Shown: positions 1 through 5,890 of the stretch, piece by piece
Layout of the letters: every line of letters starts with the position of its first letter
How positions within the stretch are numbered: position 1 is the stretch's first letter
Source: Candidatus Caccovivens faecavium
GTDB taxonomy: Bacteria; Bacillota; Clostridia; Christensenellales; UBA1242
Reading direction: 5' to 3'
Assembly (NCBI GenBank): GCA_018715545.1
Contig: DVLK01000065.1
Coordinates: forward strand, 1 to 14,135
Length of the DNA: 14,135 nt
Translations under genes and position numbers: made by a program
Notes under the pieces: model-generated
What the model was told of the DNA's origin: nothing
Database searches by the model: none
What the model saw: only the letters and a program-made list of their open reading frames with translations

Positions 1-73
1 CATTAGCACCTTGCAAATTGTAGGTTGCTGTGTGGTCAAAGGGGCTGTCCCTCGCACACTCTCTATGGATATA
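1..73 (-). ncRNA. SAM-I (S-box) riboswitch, 5' half, cut by window edge
   Basis: Read on the minus strand from about 73 down to 1, the RNA carries the conserved S-box blocks in order: an AUCC..AGAG start of P1, a P2 helix (GUGUG pairing with CACAC) enclosing GAGGGA, GCCCC and UGA (the kink-turn region), then GCAACC and GGUGCUAAU, which form and follow P3. The 3' half (P4, P1 closing strand and the expression platform) lies beyond the edge. A sigma-A promoter ends just upstream, so transcription would begin at the first base of P1. In the family, SAM binding usually causes premature termination upstream of methionine, cysteine or SAM synthesis or transport genes. The controlled gene is not visible. 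Confidence 0.88.
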
Positions 74-78
74 TTAAC

Positions 79-107
79 ATTATAACAAACCAACAAATTT
101 TTGTCAC
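79..107 (-). promoter_or_regulatory. Sigma-A promoter of the SAM-I riboswitch transcript
   Basis: On the minus strand GTGACA (102-107) is followed after exactly 17 bases by a consensus TATAAT (79-84). The expected start near 72-73 coincides with the 5' strand of riboswitch helix P1. This placement supports both calls. Confidence 0.8.
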
Positions 108-178
108 CTAAATTTTAAATAAATTTTAAATTTGTTAATAATACAAACTTATGAGATGTTAAAACAATTGAGTAACAA

Positions 179-232
179 TTAGGAAAATTTATTTTTCGTA
201 CCCGCGTTAAGCGTAGTTGGTGTCCGCACTAA
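179..232 (-). repeat. Repeat A, copy 1 (downstream of S1 gene)
   Basis: A roughly 54-base stretch matches 9531-9587 closely, including an identical 21-base core (204-224 versus 9559-9579). The copies differ by a short indel in the AT-rich part and a few substitutions at the end nearest the gene. This copy starts about four bases past the stop codon of the S1 gene, in the same relative orientation as the copy that abuts murI. No protein or RNA family is recognised. Confidence 0.75.
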
Positions 233-235
233 ATT

Positions 236-1276
236 TTAGTTAATCATATTTTTGAGCTTAAACGAAACCTTGCCCTCTTCTTCGTCCTTACTTAGAACCT
301 CAACTTCGATTTCATCATCCACTTTAACAAGCTCGTAGATATTTTTTGTTCGGTTCTCTGTGCAGTTTTGTATGTGAAGAAGTCCAGTTGCACCATTTGG
401 CACTTTAACAATCGCGCCGAACCTTAAAAGTTTAACTACTTTGCCGGTATAAACTTCGCCCACTTGAAGTTCCTTTATGCGTTCTATTTTCGGATCTGGC
501 AAGGTTGCTTTGAGAGAAAGTTCCACCTTTTTATTCTCTCTATCAAGTCCAATCACCTTAAATGTGTAAGTTTCGCCCTCGTGAATGGCATCACTGACAT
601 TTTCAAGTTTGTCATAGGATATGTTTGAAATGTGGAGGAAACAATCCACGCCATCCACTTCAACAAACGCACCATATGGCATAATCTTTTTAACTTTGCC
701 AGTCACAATTTTGTTGATAAATATGGAGTTCCAAAAGTTGTTTTCGGTTGCCACTTTAATCTGCTCTTGCAAAAGTTTCGCACTTGCCAAAATGCTCTTT
801 TTCTCGTGGTCAATTTCAGTGACAATCACCTCTAACTGCTTGCCGACAAAACTTTTCAAATCTCTTACATATTTAAGTGATGCCTCGCCTGCTGGCACAA
901 ACACAGTGTAGTCGCCTAGTTTACTGTGAAGTCCGCCATTATTTACGCTTGTCACAACAAAGGTGAACTTACTTCCAAGGCGGAGAGATTGCGCATTTTG
1001 GTTAGCAATTTTCAAATCGCGCGCAAGCCTCATACTTGCCTCAATCAAGCCCTCTTCATTTTTCTGCTTTGTGATAATCACCGAAAATCTGTCGCCAATC
1101 TTAACATCGTCAAAATTGTCAAAATCGCTTGACGGAATAAAGGCGTCATTTTTTCCGCCGATATTAAAAATCACTCCGTCCTCTCGTTTAAGCACCACCA
1201 CGCCGTCAAAAGTTTGTCCTTTTTTGTAAGTTGTGAAAGTTTTGTCAATTAAATCTAAATTAAATTCTTCGCTCAT
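236..1276 (-). CDS. rpsA: S1 RNA-binding protein, four S1 domains (RpsA-like)
   Basis: The 346-residue protein is essentially four consecutive S1 OB-fold domains, at about residues 18-84, 98-167, 187-256 and 271-343. Domains 3 and 4 are the most canonical (G-K-V..YGAFVEVDGV..FLHIS; G-K-V..FGAIVKVPNG..GLLHI); domains 1 and 2 are more diverged, as is usual in Firmicutes S1-like proteins. It lacks the six domains of proteobacterial ribosomal protein S1, so whether it is a true ribosomal component or another mRNA-binding S1 protein cannot be settled here. The ATG is preceded by AGGA and GAGG, and its own promoter lies 36 bases upstream. In many Clostridia an S1 gene follows or is fused to ispH near plsC and cmk; here plsC is the nearest upstream gene but ispH is absent. 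Confidence 0.93.
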   Translation of the reverse strand: MSEEFNLDLIDKTFTTYKKGQTFDGVVVLKREDGVIFNIGGKNDAFIPSSDFDNFDDVKIGDRFSVIITKQKNEEGLIEASMRLARDLKIANQNAQSLRLGSKFTFVVTSVNNGGLHSKLGDYTVFVPAGEASLKYVRDLKSFVGKQLEVIVTEIDHEKKSILASAKLLQEQIKVATENNFWNSIFINKIVTGKVKKIMPYGAFVEVDGVDCFLHISNISYDKLENVSDAIHEGETYTFKVIGLDRENKKVELSLKATLPDPKIERIKELQVGEVYTGKVVKLLRFGAIVKVPNGATGLLHIQNCTENRTKNIYELVKVDDEIEVEVLSKDEEEGKVSFKLKNMIN

Positions 1277-1311
1277 CCTCTTTGTCCTTGTGAAATATTA
1301 AATCTAATAAT

Positions 1312-1341
1312 AGAATATCAAAAACAATAAGATATTGTCAA
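1312..1341 (-). promoter_or_regulatory. Sigma-A promoter of the S1 gene
   Basis: On the minus strand a perfect TTGACA (1336-1341) is followed after 18 bases by TATTCT (1312-1317), which is preceded by TGA, an extended -10 element. The predicted start near 1305 gives a leader of about 30 bases. This indicates transcription independent of plsC. Confidence 0.7.
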
Positions 1342-1422
1342 AGAAAATTGAAAATTTTATGATAAAAATAACTTTTTGTTTAAAATATCACACTTTAAGT
1401 ATTCCATAACACCAAAATTTGG

Positions 1423-1468
1423 AGATCCTTCGACGACGGAACGGCAAGCGTTCCTACTCAGGATGACA
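1423..1468 (+). repeat. Repeat C copy 1 (GATCCTTCGAC...CTCAGGATGAC)
   Basis: The arms AGATCCTTCGAC and CTCAGGATGACA enclose a small perfect hairpin, GGAACG-GCAAG-CGTTCC. This is the familiar short intergenic repeat of gut Firmicutes and other bacteria; the outer arms are shared with the three copies further right. Confidence 0.85.
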
Positions 1469-1492
1469 TCGGCAAAAACTGCGCTCTATTTC

Positions 1493-1516
1493 GACTTTTG
1501 TCTTACGCCAAAAGTC
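1493..1516. repeat. Hairpin, 8-bp perfect stem
   Basis: GACTTTTG (1493-1500) pairs with CAAAAGTC (1509-1516) across an 8-base loop. There is no T-run, so it is not called a terminator. Its function is unknown. Confidence 0.5.
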
Positions 1517-1541
1517 TTACCATTCACTTGTTTTCGCCTTT

Positions 1542-1586
1542 TCGCGACCAAACGCAATTTGCACTTCGTTGGCAAATTGGTCGCGA
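1542..1586. repeat. Long inverted repeat
   Basis: An outer arm TCGCGACC (1542-1549) matches GGTCGCGA (1579-1586), and an inner arm AATTTGC (1556-1562) matches GCAAATT (1572-1578). Together they make a long imperfect stem with a short loop. It is not related to repeats A, B or C. No transcription signal is associated with it. Confidence 0.6.
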
Positions 1587-1618
1587 CTTTTAGAGGTTTT
1601 GATTTGAATGTGTCTTTC

Positions 1619-1661
1619 GTCATTCTGAGCCGTGAGCGTTAGCGAGCGAGTCGAAGAATCT
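1619..1661 (-). repeat. Repeat C copy 2 (inverted)
   Basis: GTCATTCTGAGC ... GTCGAAGAATCT is the reverse orientation of copy 1, with a different, GC-rich internal segment (CGTGAGCGTTAGCGAGCGA). With copy 3 it forms a convergent inverted pair that could fold into a long hairpin. Confidence 0.85.
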
Positions 1662-1682
1662 CATAAAATCAGTATATCTTTT

Positions 1683-1709
1683 AGATCCTTCGACAAGCTC
1701 AGGATGACA
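1683..1709 (+). repeat. Repeat C copy 3 (minimal form)
   Basis: AGATCCTTCGAC, AAG and CTCAGGATGACA are nearly adjacent, so this copy lacks the internal insert carried by copies 1, 2 and 4. It gives the shortest unit of the family in this window. Confidence 0.85.
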
Positions 1710-1724
1710 AATATATGCTTAATA

Positions 1725-1770
1725 TGTCATGCTACCGCAAGGGAGCGTAGCGACCGCTGTCGAAACATCT
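1725..1770 (-). repeat. Repeat C copy 4 (inverted, diverged)
   Basis: TGTCATGCT ... GTCGAAACATCT has the same layout as copy 2 but with substitutions in both arms and an internal GGGAGCGTAGCGACCGCT segment. It is an older or variant member. Confidence 0.75.
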
Positions 1771-1843
1771 CAAAAAACGATTTGGTTTTTACTTATTAAA
1801 TAGCTCGCCTTCACTCTTCTCTTTTCCCTCTTATATAGTATTA

Positions 1844-1868
1844 CCACAATTCTTCACTCTTCACTTTC
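1844..1868 (+). repeat. Repeat B copy 1 (CCACAATTCTTCACT...)
   Basis: The first 24 bases match the complement of 2579-2602 with a single mismatch. It lies 10 bases past the plsC stop codon. The other copy sits just upstream of the plsC promoter in opposite orientation, so plsC and its promoter are bracketed by inverted copies. Confidence 0.75.
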
Positions 1869-1877
1869 TAACACCTT

Positions 1878-2504
1878 TCACTTTTTATTTTTTCTTTTTT
1901 TCGCTTGCAATTTTTGGTCATAGTTATATTTTAATTCTAACATCTTCTCTCTCACAACCTTGTTTGCTTCTTCAAGTGTTACTTCATCAAGTTTTTTGCC
2001 GTAGAAATCAGAGAGTTCATAAGGCTCGCCGATTATGATTTTTGACTTTCTAAATGCTTTTGGCTTGCTAACCACCCACATAGGAACTATCGGTGTTTTT
2101 GTTTTGATGGCGATAAGCGCAAGTCCACTTTTAATCTCGCCGAGAACCGCACTTTCGTCTTTAAGCCTTGTGCCTTCTGGAAAGATAAACAGTTTTTTAC
2201 CCGCCTTCAACGCCTTCATACACTCTTTAATCGCGTTGATATCATTACCTTCACGGTCGATGAAAATTGCTCCTAAATGCTTTAAGATAAAACCGAAAAA
2301 CTTGTTTTTTGCAAGTTCTTTTTTTGCCAAAATCACAACTTTTTCCTTGGTGTGAAGAAGATAGTTGACAATGTCCCAATTTGAACGATGGTTGGAACAA
2401 AGTATCGCCTTACCCTTAGGGCGATTTTTTCTTCCATAGATGTATGTTGGATGAAGAATGGAAAGCGGTATCCAAAGTAATATTCTCACAAACCAAAGTA
2501 ACAT
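1878..2504 (-). CDS. plsC: 1-acyl-sn-glycerol-3-phosphate acyltransferase (PlsC/LPLAT family)
   Basis: PlsC acylates lysophosphatidic acid to phosphatidic acid at the membrane in phospholipid synthesis. The 208-residue protein has a hydrophobic N-terminus (residues 1-19), the catalytic HX4D box as NHRSNWD (H39, D44), GAIFIDR at 78-84 and the acyl-acceptor motif FPEGTR at 108-113, in the right order and spacing. The C-terminus is a lysine-rich tail (KKRKNKK). The ATG follows AGGAG with a 6-base spacer and lies behind a good promoter. The gene stands alone, with 251 bases upstream and 601 downstream, unlike its usual tight packing next to cmk. The family assignment is secure; acyl donor preference cannot be read from the sequence. 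Confidence 0.95.
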   Translation of the reverse strand: MLLWFVRILLWIPLSILHPTYIYGRKNRPKGKAILCSNHRSNWDIVNYLLHTKEKVVILAKKELAKNKFFGFILKHLGAIFIDREGNDINAIKECMKALKAGKKLFIFPEGTRLKDESAVLGEIKSGLALIAIKTKTPIVPMWVVSKPKAFRKSKIIIGEPYELSDFYGKKLDEVTLEEANKVVREKMLELKYNYDQKLQAKKRKNKK

Positions 2505-2523
2505 ATTAAACTCCTATATGAAA

Positions 2524-2552
2524 TATATAGCACAAAAAATCAATTTTGTAAA
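2524..2552 (-). promoter_or_regulatory. Sigma-A promoter of plsC
   Basis: On the minus strand TTTACA (2547-2552) is followed after 17 bases by TATATA (2524-2529), preceded by TGC, an extended -10. The leader to the plsC ATG would be only about 12-15 bases and contains the AGGAG site. Confidence 0.65.
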
Positions 2553-2576
2553 CTAAAACAATAAAAAAGGAAGAAG

Positions 2577-2602
2577 GAAAAGTGAAGAGTGAAGAACTGT
2601 GG
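2577..2602 (-). repeat. Repeat B copy 2 (inverted)
   Basis: The complement of this stretch reads CCACAGTTCTTCACTCTTCA and continues CTTT, matching copy 1 at 1844 with one mismatch in 24 bases. It lies about 25 bases upstream of the plsC -35 box. Confidence 0.75.
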
Positions 2603-2709
2603 ATGAATTAGAGAGATGTGTCACTTGGTCTTTTATAGAAATATCTTATGTTACTAACCATACATAAACTTAAAGCAATTGTAATTTTGATTAAAATTAT
2701 AAAAATATA

Positions 2710-2757
2710 CCACAACTCTTCACTGAACGCGTATGCGTTCCTTCACTTTTCACTCTT
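2710..2757 (+). repeat. Repeat B copy 3 with palindromic insert
   Basis: CCACAACTCTTCACT is followed by a perfect palindromic hairpin GAACGC-GTAT-GCGTTC (2725-2740) and then CTTCACTTTTCACTCT. Compared with copy 1, the palindrome looks inserted inside the TTCACT tract. It overlaps the stop codon region of the upstream flavoprotein gene. Confidence 0.7.
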
Positions 2758-3982
2758 ACTTTTCTATTGGTGTCTGTCCTAATCCGCATTTATAGGCTGT
2801 TGAAAACGCTATTTGAAGATTAAATCCGCCTGTCAGAGCGTCAATGTCCAAAACTTCGCCAACGAAGTAGAGATTTTTAACAAGTTTGCTCTCAAAGGTC
2901 TTTGGATTGATTTCATCAAGAGCCACCCCACCGCTTGTGATTATGCCAGCGTCAAGTGGATAGAGCGAATTAAACGAAAGCGGAAGATTTTTTAAAGTTT
3001 CAGAGATTTTTCTTCGCTCTTCCTTTAATATATCGTGCACCTTTTTGCTCTCATCCACCCCGCACTTTTTCGCAAAGAATGGCACAAGTGATGACGGCAT
3101 AAGTCCTTTAAATATATATGAAATGTTTTTGTTTTTATTCGCTTCAAAATCGCGTAGTAGGCGTGCGTCTAGTTGTTCAAGCGTCAGTGCTGGCTTTAAA
3201 TCAAGTGAAAGTTCCACGCTTTTTGCCCTGTTTATGTAACTTGACAAGGAAAGCACTATCGGCCCTGTTATGCCGTCACCAGTGAACATCATCTCGCCGA
3301 AAAATTCCTTATTTTTGCCGTCAAACTTTGCCTTCAAAGTGACATTTTTTAGGCTTAGCCCCATAAGAGAACTGACATCATCGTTTAGTTTTATCGGGCA
3401 AAGAGCGGGCTTAATTTCCTCCACAGTGTGACCTAGACTTTTGGCAATTTTATAACCGCTTCCGTCACTGCCAGTCGTCTTGTAACTCGCTCCGCCTGTT
3501 GCGATGACCACCTTGTCAAAAACATGCTCCTTACCGTTTGCAGTGACCACTAACTTTTGTTCGTTCTCTATGCTTTCCACCACTTTGACATCGGTGACAT
3601 TTTGGTTATAAAGAAAGTTCACACCCTCGCAATGCTTTAAAAGTGCTTTGATAACATCACTCGACTTGTCGCTCTCTGGAAAAACTCTATTACCTCTTTC
3701 CACTTTGGTTTTTAAATGAAGATTGTTAAAAAATTCCACAGTGTCATAGGAATTAAAAGAGTATAGCGCGCTCGTTAAAAACTTACCGCCCCGCACCACA
3801 TTTTTCAAAAACTCCGTTTCATCGCAAAGGTTGGTTATGTTGCATCTGCCCTTGCCAGTGATAAACAACTTCTTGCCCGCCTTTTCGTTATGGTCAAAAA
3901 TCGTCACATCAAAGCCCTTTTTAACAAGCAGTCCGCCCAGCATCAACCCCGACGCCCCCGCACCGATTATCGCAACTTTCAT
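2756..3982 (-). CDS. NAD(P)/FAD-dependent oxidoreductase, BaiN/HI0933 (TIGR00275) family
   Basis: A 408-residue flavoprotein of the family named aminoacetone oxidase or BaiN/RdsA in databases; its physiological substrate is not established. The N-terminal Rossmann motif is GAGASG (7-12), followed by the signature GKKLFITGKGRCNITN (36-51), ATGGASY (161-167), TSGGV (349-353) and the C-terminal FAD motif GEVLDIDALTGGFNLQ (375-390). The ATG has GAGG four bases upstream, 41 bases after the rluB-type gene, so it is likely the last gene of that operon. The last eight or so residues (LGQTPIEK) run past the usual family end, and their DNA (2767-2783) is identical over 17 bases to repeat A near murI. 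The name BaiN should not be taken to mean bile-acid metabolism here. Confidence 0.93.
   Translation of the reverse strand: MKVAIIGAGASGLMLGGLLVKKGFDVTIFDHNEKAGKKLFITGKGRCNITNLCDETEFLKNVVRGGKFLTSALYSFNSYDTVEFFNNLHLKTKVERGNRVFPESDKSSDVIKALLKHCEGVNFLYNQNVTDVKVVESIENEQKLVVTANGKEHVFDKVVIATGGASYKTTGSDGSGYKIAKSLGHTVEEIKPALCPIKLNDDVSSLMGLSLKNVTLKAKFDGKNKEFFGEMMFTGDGITGPIVLSLSSYINRAKSVELSLDLKPALTLEQLDARLLRDFEANKNKNISYIFKGLMPSSLVPFFAKKCGVDESKKVHDILKEERRKISETLKNLPLSFNSLYPLDAGIITSGGVALDEINPKTFESKLVKNLYFVGEVLDIDALTGGFNLQIAFSTAYKCGLGQTPIEK
2767..2783 (-). repeat. Repeat A fragment inside the flavoprotein 3' end
   Basis: Seventeen bases (TTGGTGTCTGTCCTAAT) are identical to the gene-proximal end of the repeat A copy at 9572-9588. 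Here they are translated as part of the C-terminal LGQTP. The rest of repeat A is not present; repeat B copy 3 takes its place. Confidence 0.6.
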
Positions 3983-4023
3983 TTCGCCTCTTTACATAAA
4001 TTTTTTTAATATCTAAAAATTTC

Positions 4024-4722
4024 TCACTTAAAACTCTCTATCTCTTCTTCGGTCATAGGCTTAACCTTTCCACGATAGAGATTACCAAGTTTTACATTTC
4101 CTATACGAATGCGCTTCAAAAGTTTGATGTCGCGCCCTATCGCCTCAAACATGCGCCTAACTTGGTGGTTTTGTCCTTCATTAATAATAACCGAAAGTTT
4201 GGTGAATTTTCCATCAAAAGAGATAGGCTTAACTCGCGCCTCTGGCATCCTTTCACCACTCACCACAACGCCATTTCTTAGAACTGCAAACTCACTCTCC
4301 TGCATTTTGCCCTCAACGGTTACAATGTATTCCTTATCAATCTCAAATTTTGGATGGATGATGCGGTTAGCAAAGTCGCCGTCATTAGTGAGAAAGATAA
4401 GCCCCTCGGTGTCATAGTCAAGCCTGCCGACATTGAAAAGCCTAACGCTCTTATCGTCCAATAGGTCGAAGATTGTCTTTCTGCCCTTTTCATCACTCGC
4501 CGTGCAAGCGTAGCCCTTAGGCTTATTCATTTTTAGATATATAAAAGAGGAAGGCAAGGTCAGCCTTTCTCCGTTATATTCCACAACATCCTTCTTCTCG
4601 TCTATATCGACAAAACTTGTCACCACTTTGCCATTGACGAAAATTTTGCCGTTTTTAATAAGTTCATCGCACTTTCTTCGTGATGCCACGCCCGCCGTGC
4701 TTAAAAATTTATTTATACGCAT
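4024..4722 (-). CDS. rluB: RluB/RsuA-family pseudouridine synthase
   Basis: Enzymes of this family convert a specific rRNA uridine to pseudouridine; RluB acts on 23S rRNA near position 2605. With the chosen start the protein has 232 residues: an N-terminal S4 RNA-binding domain (2-48, MRINKFLSTAGVASRR), then the catalytic domain with MNKPKGY (65-71), GRLDYDTEGL (99-108, catalytic D102) and the EGQNHQVRRM motif (182-191). The ATG at 4722 has AAGGA five bases upstream and lies 16 bases past the carboxypeptidase stop; an in-frame start at 4755 would overlap that gene and has no binding site. RluB and RluE/RsuA types cannot be fully separated by eye; context (after a carboxypeptidase gene, as in Bacillus dacB-spmAB-rluB) favours RluB. 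Confidence 0.93.
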   Translation of the reverse strand: MRINKFLSTAGVASRRKCDELIKNGKIFVNGKVVTSFVDIDEKKDVVEYNGERLTLPSSFIYLKMNKPKGYACTASDEKGRKTIFDLLDDKSVRLFNVGRLDYDTEGLIFLTNDGDFANRIIHPKFEIDKEYIVTVEGKMQESEFAVLRNGVVVSGERMPEARVKPISFDGKFTKLSVIINEGQNHQVRRMFEAIGRDIKLLKRIRIGNVKLGNLYRGKVKPMTEEEIESFK

Positions 4723-4738
4723 AACTATCCTTAAAAGG

Positions 4739-5890
4739 TTACCAGTTTCCAGCAAACTCCTTAAAGCGTTGGAAGATTGTCTTTGGTTTAACCTCTTCTA
4801 TTGTATAAACTTTTTCGGAAAATAGCAAGTCTTTGCCTAAAAATATTTTTATTTCGCCAACTTCACTACCCTTTTTAAGTGGTGCGTCAACATGCTCAAC
4901 AAGGTTATACTCAATCTTCAAGTTATTTTTCTCCCACTCCGAAAGCGGATAGATAAAGCTTTCCTTTGTCGAAATTTTCACATTGTCCTTTCTTCCGTCA
5001 CGGACAGGCAAAAGTTTTTTGTAGTCGTAAAGTTCTGTCAAGTCGTAGAGTTTGTAGGTATTCGCGCAGGTGTTTAAAAGTGTTTCGCTCTCTTCAAACA
5101 TCGGTCCGCAGTTGAGAACGACACATACAAATCTCACCCCGTCACGCTCTATTGCAGAAACTAGACAGCGCCCAGCGTCATTTGTGAAGCCAGTTTTCAC
5201 GCCAATGCAACCGTCAAGCCTAAATAAGAGCTTGTTTTTATTCTTCAAATACCTATTTTCGCCTTCGCCGTTCGTGATTTTTATGTTTTTAGTGGAAACA
5301 ATCTCTTTGAAAGTCTCATTTTCAAGCGCGTAAGCCGTGATGAGTGCAAGGTCATAGGCAGTTGTGTAGTGTCCGTCCGCGTCTAAGCCATGAGTGTTGG
5401 CAAAATGCGTGTTTAAAGCGCCGATTTTTTTCGCCAAATCGTTCATCATGGTTACAAATTCGCTTGTTGAACCGCCCACATGTTCGGCAATCGCCACCGA
5501 GGCATCGTTGCCAGAGATAAGCATAAGCGCGTAGAGCAAATCACGCGTGGAAAAAACATCGCCCTTTCGTAGGTAGAGCGAAGTGCCTTCAATGCCCACC
5601 GCCTTTGGAGATATTTCAAACTTTTCATTCAAATCATCGCAATTTTCAATGGCGGTTATCGCGGTCATAATCTTTGTTGTACTTGCCATAGGGAGTTTTT
5701 TGTCCTTATTTTTGGAATAAAGCACCCTTCCTGACGATGTTTCCAGCACGCATCCAGCAAGCCCTGAGGTATGCATCTCGGCACCCGCCACATTGATTAA
5801 AAGTAGGGATAAAGAAGATAGAAGTATGCCAGCAAGCAAAACAAAGGCTATAAAAGAAACTAAAATTTTCTTACTTTTTGCTCTCTTCAT
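4739..5890 (-). CDS. D-alanyl-D-alanine carboxypeptidase (DacB/DacF type, serine type S11)
   Basis: This low-molecular-weight penicillin-binding protein trims the terminal D-Ala of peptidoglycan stem peptides outside the membrane. With the ATG at 5890 it has 383 residues: a basic N-terminus (MKRAKSKK), one membrane segment/signal peptide (about residues 8-35), then the S11 catalytic motifs STTK (70-73), SGN (126-128) and KTG (232-234), and a C-terminal beta domain. The start has AAGGA five bases upstream; a start 14 codons earlier has none. It overlaps the gerW 3' end by 20 bases, implying co-translation. Its place directly after gerW suggests a sporulation link, for example spore cortex maturation, but a vegetative role is equally possible. 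Confidence 0.95.
   Translation of the reverse strand: MKRAKSKKILVSFIAFVLLAGILLSSLSLLLINVAGAEMHTSGLAGCVLETSSGRVLYSKNKDKKLPMASTTKIMTAITAIENCDDLNEKFEISPKAVGIEGTSLYLRKGDVFSTRDLLYALMLISGNDASVAIAEHVGGSTSEFVTMMNDLAKKIGALNTHFANTHGLDADGHYTTAYDLALITAYALENETFKEIVSTKNIKITNGEGENRYLKNKNKLLFRLDGCIGVKTGFTNDAGRCLVSAIERDGVRFVCVVLNCGPMFEESETLLNTCANTYKLYDLTELYDYKKLLPVRDGRKDNVKISTKESFIYPLSEWEKNNLKIEYNLVEHVDAPLKKGSEVGEIKIFLGKDLLFSEKVYTIEEVKPKTIFQRFKEFAGNW

Larger units (their letters stand above)
1277..1877. other. 601-base gene-free gap, repeat-rich
   Basis: The stretch between plsC and the S1 gene holds the S1 promoter at its left end, four copies of a GTCATTCTGAG-type repeat in the middle, two unrelated hairpins (1493-1516 and 1542-1586) and a repeat B copy next to the plsC stop. 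I see no credible protein gene: open frames across it are made of the repeats themselves and lack start signals. In related Clostridia ispH is often found at this position. Confidence 0.7.

Noticed and set aside
204..224. Repeat A core contains GTTAAGC, which fits the integron attC R' consensus GTTRRRY, and copies lie at gene 3' ends.
   Set aside because: No matching RYYYAAC partner at attC spacing, no integrase, and the adjacent genes are housekeeping genes rather than cassettes.
181..235. S1 gene terminator formed by the ACTAAA/TTTAGT palindrome after the stop codon.
   Set aside because: The stem is AT-only, has no loop and no following T-run on the minus strand.
1376..1642. An open frame on the plus strand across the repeat C region.
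   Set aside because: It begins with TTG, has no ribosome binding site, and consists of repeat and hairpin sequence; no family resemblance.
1419..1775. CRISPR array in the repeat-rich gap.
   Set aside because: Repeats alternate in orientation, spacing is irregular, lengths differ and there is no cas gene.
2756..3982. Bile-acid metabolism role implied by the BaiN name.
   Set aside because: The family is widespread in bacteria without bile-acid pathways and no other bai gene is present; context is sporulation and housekeeping.
3831..5333. Several plus-strand open frames opposite the flavoprotein, pseudouridine synthase and carboxypeptidase genes.
   Set aside because: They are antisense to well-recognised proteins, lack binding sites and resemble no family.
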